NCBI GenBank assembly: GCA_030248215.1 | Contig: JASANG010002329.1 | Location: 45,497 to 109,496 of the forward strand | Origin: Enoplolaimus lenunculus | Taxonomy: Eukaryota > Nematoda > Enoplea > Enoplida > Thoracostomopsidae | Length of the DNA: 64,000 bases | Direction: 5' to 3' | Shown here: in pieces, positions 43,901 through 50,152 of the stretch | How the letters are laid out: each line of letters starts with the position of its first letter | Numbering within the stretch: position 1 is the stretch's first letter | Translations under genes and position numbers: made by a program | Notes under the pieces: model-generated | The model's input: only the letters and a program-made list of their open reading frames with translations | Told to the model about the DNA's origin: nothing | Databases searched by the model: none

Positions 43901-45592
43901 AAATTTGAATGTCCCGCCAAAATTTGAATTTCCGCCAAAATGTGAATTTCCCGCCAAATTTTGAATTTTCCCGTCTAAATTTGAATTTGCCGCCAAAAGT
44001 TGAATTTTTCCGCCAAAATTTGAATTTCCCCCACCCCACCCAATTCCCCGCCCGCCAAAATTTGAATTTCCCTCCAAAATTTGAATTTCCCGCCAAAATT
44101 TGAATTTCCCACCAAAATTTGAATTTCCCGCCAATTACATGTCGATTAGTATCATATGATATTCCACGCCTAGTTATGCAGCTGACTCAGTAGACATTTT
44201 CAAAATGATCATATGATATTGACAGACAACGTAGGGAATATCATATGATATTGAAAGATAAAACGTGACCGATACGTGATGTTAGCACACAACCACTGTT
44301 TTTTGAATATGCCGACAAAATGTTACCCAATATATACAACGTGACAAAACGTGGCCCAGCTGCACCATTTATAATGTGAACCCCGCATAAGTACATTTCA
44401 ATGTTGTTCTTTCTTCTTGAAACGTAAAATGACTGATGTATGTATAGTTTGAAGGAAGGGTGACATTTGATGGAATGTCTGATGCAGGGGTTTAAATCAG
44501 TTAGAAAGGAACCAAATCAACTCAAGTTCAAGTGGCCAACGCAAGTATTTATTAGTCAGTAGCAATCTTCCAAACCGAATACCCAGCACTATTGAAGCAG
44601 TTGTATAATAAATAACTATTTTGAGAACGGTATGTTTTACGCTCATAGCAATCCGCTCCTGGGTCAGTGTACTTCCCTTAGAGCAACAAGTTAAAACAAC
44701 TACCTACTTAAGAACCGACAATTGAGGTTGCAATCTCAAAAAACGCAAAATCGAGTTTCGGAGGATATCCGAAATAGAAAGTGTAATTGTGGATATTCGG
44801 ATATCCGGAAAAATATCCGGCAAGGATTGCCCTATTTCCGGATATAAAAAATATCCGATGCTCATCACTAATATATACATACATATATACATATATATCA
44901 CAAAACATACAATATGACAGTAAGGGCTTCATCTTGAACGTGCCACGATTCAAATGTGGCTTAAACATGCATTATGCTCAATTGTTTAGTAGTTTGGTTT
45001 TATCTTGAAAACGCTATGTTCTATTTATCGCTACTATATTTATTTTAAGGTTTCTTCTGTAAACGTCAACGAAGGCACAAAGTCTCAATTCCATACGAAA
45101 GATATGGGTACAACCGAACCGCGTCAACAAAAATTTAACCCTAAAAAATACGATACAAAATATGTTCGTAAACCAAAAATGAAATCACAGTCGTCTCAAG
45201 AAGCGAAAGTATTAAACAAGTATGGTATAAATACCCGACCGCGCCGCAAACCTAAGCCTAAACAACTGAACTACACCGAAACTCCTCCAATTGTACCTAA
45301 ATTATTGCTGAACCGGTCGATGCTTGCAGAAAGACACGTGGATTCTGACGATAGTCATCCTCAACCGTTTTATGGAGTTGATATTTTAAGCAATCCTGCT
45401 CAACTTCCATCGAAACGTGACCGACATCTGGCATTAAAGCTAAGCAAAGCGTACCAGGTTGGGTTGTATGGACCTCAACGATTACAGAAAAAGTATCGAC
45501 GGCGACTGATTGAGAGCCAGAAACGAAACAACGAACCTTCGCAGAATGGCGAACGCGATAACCAAGACAACCAGATGGACGAAAGGTATTAA
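17812..45592 (+). CDS. GPR158/GPR179-like orphan class C GPCR (16-exon gene model)
   Basis: Sixteen exons join in compatible phases to 5,436 nt, giving 1,811 residues plus a TAA stop. Order: hydrophobic N-terminus and ectodomain (residues 1-355), Cys-rich linker (C..THSC..CFPIK..YQCCC, about 335-375), TM1 about 421-441, TM2 451-472, TM3 485-505 with its conserved Cys, TM4 525-548, long extracellular loop 2, TM5 633-652, TM6 662-682, TM7 690-717, then the hallmark segment ELKRVYTQLQ...KMIENNPHI about 775-797, and a roughly 1,000-residue polar tail. From memory, human GPR158 has CMPIKG..YECICK, AIFHTIRF, HTHLTVT and DPEDIRDELKKLYAQLE at the same places. Family members are membrane receptors coupled to RGS proteins, and human GPR158 is a glycine receptor; ligand here is unknown. 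The tail is longer than in human GPR158 (about 1,215 residues in total). The membrane core is firm; the first exon and exons 13-16 are inferred from phase and splice signals. Confidence 0.85.
18165..18384 (+). mobile_element. Family D tRNA-like element, copy in receptor intron 1
   Basis: CCCGTTCCTCCAT ... ATGGAGGAAGGGG inverted ends, right TTAA at 18385-18388 (left flank ATAA). A-box TAGCTGAGCTG at 18289-18299; B-box GTTCAAATC at 18323-18331. Confidence 0.75.
18628..18932. mobile_element. Family C-like element containing another insertion
   Basis: CCGGTCCAATAGCCAGAAGG ... CTGGCTACAGACCT ends enclose a second TTGGCGTAGCC ... GCCTACGCT segment (about 18770-18902). Confidence 0.45.
19064..19735 (+). 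CDS. Receptor exon 2: ectodomain
   Basis: Acceptor TTTCTACAG and donor GTAAGT, phases 2/2. The protein (residues about 92-315) contains YNSTYAILRAVMYGQ and RWLLILSSKLVS. These correspond to the WYQALVWSLLEGE and GWLVTLSSAIYG segments of the GPR158 Cache-type ectodomain (recalled alignment). The middle is Ser/Asn-rich and probably a flexible lineage-specific insertion. Confidence 0.8.
19980..20195. mobile_element. Family G element in receptor intron 2
   Basis: CCATATTCTCAAATGTATCT ... CCTATCACCAACTGGTGATT ... ATTGAAAATACG. A family D left-end fragment (AACCCGTTTCTCTCATGAAT) precedes it at about 19904. Confidence 0.6.
20988..21139 (-). mobile_element. Family C hAT-like MITE, copy 3
   Basis: CTGGGCGTAGCC ... 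GGCTACGGGCCTG with a perfect 8-bp duplication ATTTGAAC at 20980-20987 and 21140-21147. Confidence 0.88.
21518..21660. mobile_element. Family B MITE, copy in receptor intron 2
   Basis: GTGCAGCGTTATACTCG ... AGATAGCTCTACCC with TTA on both sides (21515-21517, 21661-21663). It lies only about 50 bases upstream of receptor exon 3. Confidence 0.78.
21714..21831 (+). CDS. Receptor exon 3: end of ectodomain, first linker cysteines
   Basis: Acceptor AATTTCAG and donor CAG|GTGTTT, phases 2 to 0. It reads FRKVAYVTFQLDSLQVNPC then THSCLQDIEQ, matching FRGVMKVDINLQKVDIDQC and THKCHLNNSE in human GPR158 as I recall it. The spacing of the two cysteines is kept. Confidence 0.85.
21855..21982. repeat. (TTTA)n low-complexity tract
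   Basis: Imperfect TTTA tetramers just inside receptor intron 3. Confidence 0.9.
22056..22370. other. Unclassified repeat-like segment
   Basis: Has CTCACGAGCGAAGCGAGCG, a motif echoed at 23.89, 34.13 and 52.12 kb and at the start of the window. This suggests element remnants, but no ends were defined. Confidence 0.35.
22679..22946 (+). mobile_element. Family A hAT-like MITE, copy 4
   Basis: GGCCCATGTATAGACCAGGG ... CCCTGTTCAATATATATGGG with a perfect 8-bp duplication CAACAATC (22671-22678, 22947-22954). The interior has CCTAAG hexamers and one GTATGGATGAGCC. Confidence 0.9.
22955..24654. other. Receptor intron 3, mostly unassigned
   Basis: Scattered degenerate TTAGGC/GCCTAA hexamers at 22.98-23.05 and 23.60-23.73 kb. 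A GAGCGAAGTAAGCGAG motif near 23.89 kb and GCTCCGGCCCTGCC near 24.01 kb suggest another decayed element. No exon. Confidence 0.4.
24655..24983 (+). mobile_element. Family E element, copy 2
   Basis: Outer ends CCAAGAGTAGATAAT / GATCCACTCTTGATTAT; inner ends CAGGAGTGTGCACC and GTTGCATATACTCTTG. Sits just before receptor exon 4. Confidence 0.7.
25039..25314 (+). CDS. Receptor exon 4: Cys-rich linker and TM1
   Basis: Begins CFPIKSTRFSLDSYQCCC, the EGF-like linker signature of this family, then a Ser/Pro-rich stretch. TM1 is SLLVLTILTALISLGLIFVV, followed by a basic stop-transfer TRRK. Acceptor AATTTCAG, donor CAA|GTTAGT, phase 0 at both ends. The vertebrate cluster of further cysteines (CxxCxxGCxxC) is not recognisable. 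Confidence 0.88.
25425..25575 (-). mobile_element. Family C hAT-like MITE, copy 4
   Basis: Contains AACCTTGCTTGTTAGTTATC and GCAAAGTGAGCTGGCTACGG in family order. Confidence 0.6.
25702..25924 (+). mobile_element. Family E element, copy 3
   Basis: CCAAGAGTGGATGATGCATA ... TGTATCATCCACTCTTGG. A shorter interior than the other copies. Confidence 0.7.
26371..26439 (+). CDS. Receptor exon 5: TM2
   Basis: A 23-codon exon, RGWALIEIMLFGAVLMYNI, flanked by GTTTCAG and GTAAGT, phase 0/0. It corresponds to SGLILLETILFGSLLLYF in GPR158. It is too short for ordinary ORF listing. Confidence 0.85.
26588..26900 (+). mobile_element. Family F element in receptor intron 5
   Basis: AAAAGCTTAAACTAACTTGA ... 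CATTTAAGTTTATG, containing AGTCCGTCCAGCCATTTAAG, the reverse complement of the 13.7-kb copy. Confidence 0.65.
26949..27111 (+). mobile_element. Family C hAT-like MITE, copy 5
   Basis: GAGGCCCGTAGCCAGCTCAC ... GGCTATAGACCCA with a perfect 8-bp duplication CAGTGACT (26941-26948, 27112-27119). Ends 82 bases before receptor exon 6. Confidence 0.88.
27194..27303 (+). CDS. Receptor exon 6: extracellular loop 1 and TM3
   Basis: Translates to VVLEFSYLNKATCCLIPW then LRALGFTAFYGAVILKCYR. The loop Cys (TCC) is the class C disulfide cysteine at the top of TM3. Acceptor TATTTCAG, donor CG|GTAAGT, phase 2 out. Confidence 0.9.
27545..27858 (-). mobile_element. Family E element, copy 4 (receptor intron 6)
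   Basis: Outer CCAAGAGTGGATACTG / GTCATTACCGACTCTGG; inner CAAGAGTGTGCAAC (27564) and GTGCACACTCTTG (to 27835). Confidence 0.75.
27865..28180 (+). mobile_element. Family E element, copy 5, in opposite orientation to copy 4
   Basis: CCAAGAGTCGATAATGACTC ... TATAATACACTCTTAT. It abuts copy 4 head to head, so 27.83-27.91 kb itself forms a hairpin. Confidence 0.75.
28245..28345 (+). CDS. Receptor exon 7: intracellular loop 2 and start of TM4
   Basis: Reads RNLIEFRVRRASHVQV then KEKDMLKYLAVIVSFTVTG, aligning with RVLKVF...RVMRMLAVILLVVF of GPR158. Acceptor GTTTTCAG, donor G|GTAAAC, phases 2 to 1. Confidence 0.88.
28497..28670 (-). mobile_element. Family D tRNA-like element in receptor intron 7
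   Basis: TTAA at 28493-28496 and 28671-28674 flank CGTTTCTCGCATGATTA and CCTGAGCAGGAG. Minus-strand B-box ATTCGAATCC (28559-28550) and A-box-like CAGCTGAGTGG (28603-28593). It nearly fills a 358-bp intron. Confidence 0.75.
28704..28997 (+). CDS. Receptor exon 8: TM4 end, long extracellular loop 2, start of TM5
   Basis: LLAFTLTAIHYE completes TM4. A Ser/Gln/Pro-rich loop of about 70 residues follows, longer than the roughly 40 I recall for human GPR158. Then comes the loop cysteine (HFWLCCRVTWW) and the start of TM5 (CYLWYI). Acceptor ATTGTAG, donor T|GTAAGT, phase 1. Confidence 0.85.
29420..29588 (-). mobile_element. Family C hAT-like MITE, copy 6
   Basis: CGTGCCCGTAGCC ... GCTACGGGCCTG, flanks AAACCAGA / AAACCGGG (6 of 8). 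Confidence 0.65.
30143..30275 (+). CDS. Receptor exon 9: TM5-TM6
   Basis: YEVVALLYGIFLCYKSRNTE then WSEKRNFCATLCVELVMTF and IFNMIR. This follows VAEFLFLLWGVYLCYAVRTV and AVAVHNELIISAIFHTIR of GPR158 nearly residue for residue. Acceptor ATTTTCAG, donor CG|GTAATT, phases 1 to 2. Confidence 0.9.
30427..30715. repeat. Tandem GGTAAGGTC units within an element
   Basis: Three roughly 70-85-bp units, each with AAATGGTAAGGTCYCT, TTACAATTTTT and CAGAATTTTTT. The same units recur in the palindrome arms at 60.77-61.03 and 62.79-62.90 kb. Confidence 0.65.
31070..31175 (+). CDS. Receptor exon 10: TM7
   Basis: Starts after AATTTCAG in phase 2, giving R-FNLWQSLNPDIMLLVTFF then HLHLTVTPNVLLILVPK. The HxHLTVT motif is diagnostic for the GPR158/179 group. 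The donor is GTAAGA. An open frame reaches back to 30846, but residues there do not match the family, so the exon starts at 31070. Confidence 0.88.
31213..31363 (-). mobile_element. Family C hAT-like MITE, copy 7
   Basis: CGGACCCGTAGCC ... GACTACGGTACTG, flanks CTACTAAT / CTACTATA. It starts only 37 bases after receptor exon 10. Confidence 0.7.
31548..31738. mobile_element. Family I element, single copy
   Basis: ATTCGTCACCCGATAGC ... GTCGGGCAACGAATTG inverted ends enclosing CCTAAGC hexamers and ATTACAAGTT. This is the solo form of the tandem array at 37.1-37.7 kb. Confidence 0.55.
31886..32050 (+). CDS. Receptor exon 11: juxtamembrane tail
   Basis: Phase 0/0 exon of 55 codons ending EMDPDDIR, equivalent to SLDPEDIR in human GPR158. 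Acceptor ATTTTAG, donor AGG|GTAAAT. Confidence 0.85.
32679..32845 (+). mobile_element. Family C hAT-like MITE, copy 8
   Basis: TTGCCAGCTCATCTTGCTAG ... CTGGCTACGGGCCCG; the left end is altered. It lies just upstream of receptor exon 12. Confidence 0.6.
32884..33059 (+). CDS. Receptor exon 12: conserved post-TM7 helix
   Basis: AELKRVYTQLQRINVGKM then IENNPHISKRKGGKK: the strongest single match in the gene (GPR158 has DELKKLYAQLEIYKRKKM and ITNNPHLQKKR). In vertebrates this region packs near the RGS7-Gbeta5 contact. Acceptor TTTTAG, donor AG|GTACTC, phases 0 to 2. Confidence 0.92.
33073..33462 (+). mobile_element. Family E element, copy 6, with amplified end modules
   Basis: Four tandem copies (about 27 bp each) of CAAGAGTGGATGATGCATAC lie at 33073-33172 where other copies have one. 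The usual inner element (33173-33447) and CACTCTTAT follow. Confidence 0.7.
33495..33695. mobile_element. Family G element in receptor intron 12
   Basis: GCACAGCACCTATCGCCAGT ... TGTACACAATTGTGAATATG with the family core CAATTTTGAGTTCAACAACT. Confidence 0.6.
33727..34028 (-). mobile_element. Family F element in receptor intron 12
   Basis: TTTAAGTTTAACACGAATTT ... ATTAGTTTAAGCTTTT, parallel to the 13.7-kb copy. Confidence 0.6.
34479..35319 (+). CDS. Receptor exon 13: Gln-rich tail
   Basis: Enters in phase 2 as R-NEEETTSMVKNSDHDEGS. It contains a run of 26 glutamines at 34609-34686 (25 CAA, one CAG) and further interrupted Gln runs at about 34873-34910 and 35017-35076. It ends NTSCE before a weak donor GTATGA. 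If that donor is unused the protein stops at 35325 (TGA) with about 1,113 residues. Confidence 0.75.
34609..34686 (+). repeat. (CAA)n coding microsatellite (26 Gln)
   Basis: 25 CAA and one CAG codon in frame in receptor exon 13. The high purity predicts length polymorphism. Confidence 0.95.
35967..36526. mobile_element. Family H element, copy 2, with about 120-bp internal duplication
   Basis: GTGGGGTGGACGTTTAACTG ... TTACGTGAGCCCCGC. GACAGTCCGGAACACATTTT through CCCCTGATTNTGGTTTGC occurs twice in tandem (about 35994-36108, 36134-36248). Confidence 0.6.
37085..37695. repeat. Family I tandem array (four units of about 140-160 bp)
   Basis: Each unit holds CCTAAGCATAATCCT, GATGGGCGACGAGTTGCCGA and GGATTACAAGTTGTCGAG. 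The middle units are nearly identical, suggesting recent amplification. In receptor intron 13. Confidence 0.85.
37811..38089. mobile_element. Family B element, composite
   Basis: GGGTTGCACAATGC after TTA ... AAGTATAGCGTGATCC, with a second family B start (GGGTGGCGCCATATATACTT) inside at 37943. This suggests one copy within or beside another. Confidence 0.6.
38455..38630 (+). mobile_element. Family A-like remnant
   Basis: GTAACAGTAGTATCAGCATA, CCTAAACC hexamers and AGCAAAAATACTC in family A order, but the ends have diverged (GTACCGC motifs). Confidence 0.5.
38973..39180. mobile_element. Family B MITE, copy with iterated GACGG modules
   Basis: CAGTTGCGCTATACTTTTG ... GAGTATAGTGCCACCC. The interior has repeated GTGACGGACGG and GCCGTACGGGTGA units. 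Confidence 0.65.
39707..41135 (+). CDS. Receptor exon 14: long polar tail
   Basis: The open frame holds about 476 codons. An acceptor ACTAAG gives ESPKTMAFRGKRDSFSAG in phase 0, matching the phase 0 end of exon 13. The donor G|GTAAAT is phase 1 and fits exon 15. Composition is Ser/Asn/Gln-rich with basic Ser patches (QRRRQASLASLESQL). It could instead begin a separate gene at ATG 39722; the phase fit favours one gene. Confidence 0.6.
41724..41851 (+). CDS. Receptor exon 15: acidic tail segment
   Basis: Acceptor TACTTTAG, donor GAA|GTAAGC. Reads FKANTAVSENEEPDAWNEDV then SEVDISAEDSELIYLNNC: acidic, with a Trp core somewhat like the acidic Trp-containing tail repeats of GPR158, although the VCPWE motif itself is absent. 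Phases 1 to 0 fit both neighbours. Confidence 0.6.
41990..42130. repeat. ATCCGGATATCC palindromic cluster
   Basis: Several overlapping self-complementary GGATATCC/ATCCGGAT motifs, repeated at 44755-44860. Element boundaries were not found. Confidence 0.6.
42131..43409. other. Receptor intron 15, nothing firm
   Basis: A short CCCATATGG-repeat region at 43085-43155. Otherwise unassigned. Confidence 0.4.
43410..44386. mobile_element. Family H palindrome-rich element, copy 3
   Basis: GCGGGGTTCACGTTATAACT and TTATAATGTGAACCCCGC are clear inverted ends. The interior has at least six ATCATATGATATT palindromes and a minisatellite. Nearly 1 kb, the longest copy. Confidence 0.8.
43740..44133. repeat. 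19-20-bp minisatellite
   Basis: About 20 units of GCCAAAATTTGAATTTCCC with small variations. The minus-strand frames over it (Gly-Lys-Phe-Trp-type repeats) are not genes. Confidence 0.92.
44755..44862. repeat. Second ATATCCGGATAT palindromic cluster
   Basis: GGATATCCGAAATAG ... GGATATTCGGATATCCGG ... TTTCCGGATATAAA. Related to 41.99-42.13 kb. Confidence 0.6.
45050..45592 (+). CDS. Receptor exon 16: basic C-terminus and stop
   Basis: Acceptor TATTTTAAG, phase 0. Encodes a Lys/Arg/Gln-rich 180-residue end (for example GINTRPRRKPKPKQLNYTET, then RLQKKYRRRLIESQKR) and stops with TAA after QMDERY. An AATAAA lies at 46028, some 430 bases downstream. No closer canonical poly(A) signal was noticed. 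Confidence 0.6.
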   Translation, partial: VSSVNVNEGTKSQFHTKDMGTTEPRQQKFNPKKYDTKYVRKPKMKSQSSQEAKVLNKYGINTRPRRKPKPKQLNYTETPPIVPKLLLNRSMLAERHVDSDDSHPQPFYGVDILSNPAQLPSKRDRHLALKLSKAYQVGLYGPQRLQKKYRRRLIESQKRNNEPSQNGERDNQDNQMDERY

Positions 45593-45770
45593 GTAGTTTC
45601 ATTAATTTCTTGTTAGCAAACAGTGAATTTTTGGAAATATTTTCCTTTTCTGCGGCAGCATATTTCAATGTCTGTTGAACCAATCACCCGTCAGCAGTAG
45701 TAGATTTGAAAACAGACTACTTACTATATGTTCGAATAGAAAAATTTTCCACAAATGTTAGATCCAAGTC

Positions 45771-45929
45771 CGGGCCGATAGCCAGCTCACCTTGCTAGGG
45801 GGAACTAAAAATTTTCAGAAGGGCGTACGAGGGTTTTCAATGACTTACAAACAAGATTGAAATTTTTCTAGGGAATCAAAATATTTCCACAGAGGCTGAG
45901 CCCCTCTGGGTCCCTGGGCTACGACCCGT
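45771..45929 (+). mobile_element. Family C hAT-like MITE, copy 9
   Basis: GGGCCGATAGCCAGCTCACC ... GGGCTACGACCCG, just downstream of the receptor stop codon. Possibly inside its 3' untranslated region. Confidence 0.65.
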
Positions 45930-46335
45930 GCCAGCTACACAAAGTTGTGGATTTAGGTAATGTTTCATGTATCGGTCCCAGAGTTAGAAGTCATGTTCAA
46001 TGCGCTGCAACGATCCTGGCCATCAGAAATAAAACCATTCCATTCATTCAATCTAAGGTTTTTGAATCCAAAAAGCTGCCACAGAATTTTCAAGGGTGTT
46101 TTGCAACCATTTTATCATTTTTTCTATTTATCAGTTGAAATAACAAATATCTTAATTTTTTAAATTTAATTTGGGAATAGAATAATTAGAAAATTTATAA
46201 AATGCTAAAATTCGCTAGCGTTTTCTAAATTCCGGTCATTTTGGTCAAACGACAGTTGTGGAATACTTTAAAAAACTTTTAATCCAGGTTAAAGCGTGAC
46301 ACATAACTTGTCCTGCACTGTGAAGTTCCGAATTA

Positions 46336-46739
46336 GGGTCGCGCTATACTTGTAGCACGACGCTGTCGGTCAACCTCAGTGGCCGTGCGGTATTGTACGC
46401 GAATCACTCACGTACGATACCGCATAGTCAGACGCACGGTGACGGAGAGGGACGAACGGCGCTGGACGGTTGACGGATAGGGCCGTACGGGCGACGGGCG
46501 ATGCCGGACTTCATCAAAAATATAGCGCTAGGCGCTGTACTCATGACGTCCGGCAGCATCCGTCGCACGTTTCTCGTTTTTCGCCGTCCGGTGCTGCCCG
46601 TCGCCGCCCAGTGTCGTCCGTCACCCTACGGCATCTTGCTGTATCGGACGTGAATTACTCACGTAAGATACCGTATGGTGACGGACGTTGATGGACGCCA
46701 CCGGACGGACTGTACCACACGACAAGTATAGCACCACCC
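46336..46739. mobile_element. Family B element, double-length
   Basis: GGGTCGCGCTATACTTGT ... AAGTATAGCACCACCC with TTA at 46333-46335 and 46740-46742. An internal junction near 46531 (ATATAGCGCTAGGCGCTGTA) looks like two copies head to tail. Confidence 0.75.
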
Positions 46740-46759
46740 TTAGGCTGCAGTGCTGATAT

Positions 46760-48435
46760 TGACACATCGCTACCATCAGGTTGTCTCGTTCCTTTAAACG
46801 GCTTCGCTTCAGTTGACTCAACAAAAGTTAAGACACACTCGTAAAAATAAAATTAAATTCTGGCCGCACGTCCTAAAAGTATCAAATTAAATCTATAGCA
46901 GTACGCAACTTTGTTTAGATTAAATTAAGCATAGTTGATGACAATTTTATACCATAAACAAGATTTTCGTCAACAGAACCAGGGTATCAGTGTTGTCTAC
47001 TTAGGTTATGTTGCTTATCCGAGAATTAAATTTTAAGAGAAGATTAATATTTCGTTTTGAGTAAAGACGAAAAAAATATGCATTTTTTAATGAGAGGTAG
47101 TAAAAACGAAACGTTACGGGCGAATATTTATACATCTCTGCTGAATGAATTTGGGACAATTTTTTGGTGCATACGCTTGGGGTTGGCCGAAAAAAATGAA
47201 AAAATCATTGAGGTAATTAAGCTATTGAGTTGTTTGGTCGGGTATTTATCAGCAGAAATGTTTTTTAATAGCACACCGTTGTGTCTTTAGTTATTTATTC
47301 GTTGTGCACGAATTGGTAACATATTGGCTGTGGCATTAAAGTCGTCTATTAGTAAAAACAAGAGTATACGCCTACAGTATGACACTTGACCCGTATCTTA
47401 CGTTTCAGCGATGTAATATCACACGAACTATATTTTATCTTACCTCCACCCTAATTGAGTTGGGGTACGGCCGAAACTTCACTAAATCCATTACTGTTCA
47501 TGCCGCCCGGCGTTGCGCTCTTGACCACGTCTCTAGTTTAGAGATAGTTATAGCGCTTGAAACGTAGAATACGCATGGGTTTTAAACGTACTTATAAAAA
47601 TAGCACATTTACAATAATGGAATATTTCAACATCTGAAATCGTGAGAATTGTTCAACCATAGTTCTTAATTTCAATGCTAAGAGGTGAATAATTTTTGAA
47701 AAAAAACATAATTTTGAAGGTACGAAGAGCATCAACTCGAGTCGGTAGCATACACGGATGCTGTTCAAACGGGAACAGAAAACAATGCAAACTGTAAGTT
47801 TAAACTCGATCAGTGTATTCGATGCAACGCCTAATAATAAATCTCAAAATAAGCTAATAGAATGGCAGTTTAGGCTTTCTAAGCTTCATATTTTCAAATA
47901 TTATCAAAAATTTAACGTGAAAACAGTGCTTTTTTGCGTTTGCTGATATTCTGCCTGTCATAAACGTAACAGGTGCGTTTTGAATTTTACACATCTCAAT
48001 TTTATAATCTGGCAAAATGATTTTTGTCGGTTAATTCATTTTGAATCAAATGAAAAAATTCTGACTTCGTACAACTTTAAGGCTTAAATTGTCTGTAGAG
48101 ATAATACCTACACCAGTTAATGGCACGCCTTTTCTCAAACTGCAATTTTAGTAATTTGCTTATTCGAAAACTTAATCCAGTAGGCAACGGCTTACGCCTA
48201 ATTAAGGTGGAGCTGATTACGCTGAGATTTAAACGTTCCAACTATAGTTCGGACATAGCCCAGGGTACTACGAGTGGTCTCTGTTTTGAGTCCCAATGAA
48301 TAGGAACCTGTATTTCAAACAATAGTTCCTAAACATTAATATCCTATTTATTGAGTCCATATTAAATGTTTGTTAAACCAAACAAGGTAAGAAACAAAAT
48401 CTTTTCACTAATATTTATAATTTTCATTAAAGTAT
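46760..48435. other. Intergenic, nothing recognised
   Basis: Small open frames lack conserved features or splice context. Confidence 0.45.
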
Positions 48436-48440
48436 ACTTA

Positions 48441-48652
48441 GGGCCCGTATTCTTCGGTATGTTATCACGATTTGGCGATAAGTCATGTATCGTTCAAACC
48501 AGTGAATATTGACGCTCAAAATTTGGCAATGTTTCGCATTTCATTTACTCTACTCCATTACCAATTTTGAGTTCAGCAACTACAATAGTTAGCGAGTTTG
48601 AAATCCTATTACTGATGATAGTTACTATACACATTCAGAATATGGGTCAAGA
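48441..48652. mobile_element. Family G element, intergenic
   Basis: GGGCCCGTATTCTTCGG ... CATTCAGAATATGGGTC with CAATTTTGAGTTCAGCAACT. Confidence 0.6.
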
Positions 48653-49822
48653 CTTTAAAAGTATTCGTATACCTTAACGTATTTGAGTACATAGAGAATT
48701 GCATAAACGAAAGTTGTTGGGTCCAAATGACAGCAAATTGGGTTGAAAATTAAGGGTCAGTGATCGAGAACCAAAATGTGACCCCTTTATTGAAGCTGCG
48801 CAAATAGCGTTCCACACGTATTTAAGATACTAATTTTGTGCCGGAAAACAAAGCACTTGCTATGAACGACAATACCGTCAAAGCTTAATATTTAAAATCA
48901 GTGTATATGCAATCGGTTTAACGAATATGGGAAACTCACTAATTCCGTTAAAATCAATAAACTCTGCGACAGCTGTAAGGAATTTTTCTTACAATGAACC
49001 GAAACATTATCTTATGGGCACAAAGAGAGTTTAAAAATTTGATTTTTCTCTCAAAAAAACAACTGTCTTAAAGACCTCATTTTTCGTCATTATCAGGTAA
49101 CGAACGTGACAAGGAAAGGTAATAGTTTTGCAACGAGCTTGTCTGCAAAAAACACATTTTTCAGCAAGTGTGTTTGCTGGCTGGTAATAGTTTGTCTTAT
49201 TTGTGTCGTGGCCGTTTAACAAATATTTCGTAGCAAAAAATATTGCCACAAAACAATTTGAGATTTACATCATATTGGTTAATAAATAAAGTTCAATTCT
49301 GATTAAATTTTCAATAGGAACCAATGAGACCAGAGGTTTGAGCTATTTTAACACTCATTTGATGCTCTACTGGAAATCCAGTGAGTTATTTTTCGAACCA
49401 AATCAATAGACAATTTTCAAATGTGCTGGTAATTTCATTTTGTTTATTTTATGTTAACTTGAACTAAAACGACTACTCTACTGAACCGAATAAGATGAGG
49501 GAGTGATATTTTTTTGCCTCTTTGAAAGGAACTCCGATGTTATTCTGTTGCGGACTGTTGTTTATTTTTGATTCAATCTATGTTAATAAGACCCAGCACT
49601 CGTGTTTTTCATAATATTTCTTTTGGACAGAACTTATTTTCGCTGAAGCATTTTTGTTCATTGTTATGTTCGTTCAACCTTTTTCTGCATAATAAACTTG
49701 TCTCAGTGTCCGTTAGATATTTAAGCTGGTCAGGTCATTCTTCATCATTGCTCTTTTTTGTGGACTCGATAAGGACTTATAGATTCGATCCACCAACGAA
49801 CTTTAATTAGAGATATAGTATT
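48653..49822. other. Intergenic, nothing recognised
   Basis: No exon or element could be supported upstream of the predicted channel start. Confidence 0.4.
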
Positions 49823-49952
49823 GGGCCCTATGCTTGTCGTCCGGCGCCGTCCGTCACATAGGGCACTGTTCGTGAGTAATCCGCGTACAATATCGCACCG
49901 TGACGCGCGGTGACGGATTCGCCAGATGTCATCAAAAGTATAGCGCTACTCT
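49823..49952. mobile_element. Family B MITE, copy near the channel start
   Basis: GGGCCCTATGCTTGTCGTCC ... AAAGTATAGCGCTACTC. About 150 bases upstream of the predicted first channel exon. Confidence 0.6.
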
Positions 49953-50103
49953 AATTCGGGTTGCTGTAAGTACATGAGACAGTAATTTAGAAACATTTAC
50001 TAGCTACATTTAATCATAAACAGCTAAATAAATTTCAGCAACACTAGTTCTTTAGTGTTTTGTTCAACGATATTGCAGTAACATTAAGTATTATAGCTAT
50101 AGT

Positions 50104-50152
50104 ATGTTTTCTTCCGAGCTCGATACTTCATTTTGTATTACGGATTCGGAAC
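50104..50152 (+). CDS. TRPN exon 1 (predicted start)
   Basis: ATG opens MFSSELDTSFCITDSE and stops at an excellent donor GTAAGT in phase 1, exactly the phase required by the next exon. Nothing in the peptide is diagnostic, so this rests on position, phase and splice strength. Confidence 0.5.

Noticed and set aside
43619-44134. Minus-strand frames with Asn-Phe-Gly-Gly-Lys repeats
   Set aside because: Translation of the 19-20-bp minisatellite in three frames; no start context, splice sites or conservation.
47057-47290. 78-codon open frame between the two genes
   Set aside because: Hydrophobic but with no recognisable family, no splice partners and ordinary AT-rich composition.
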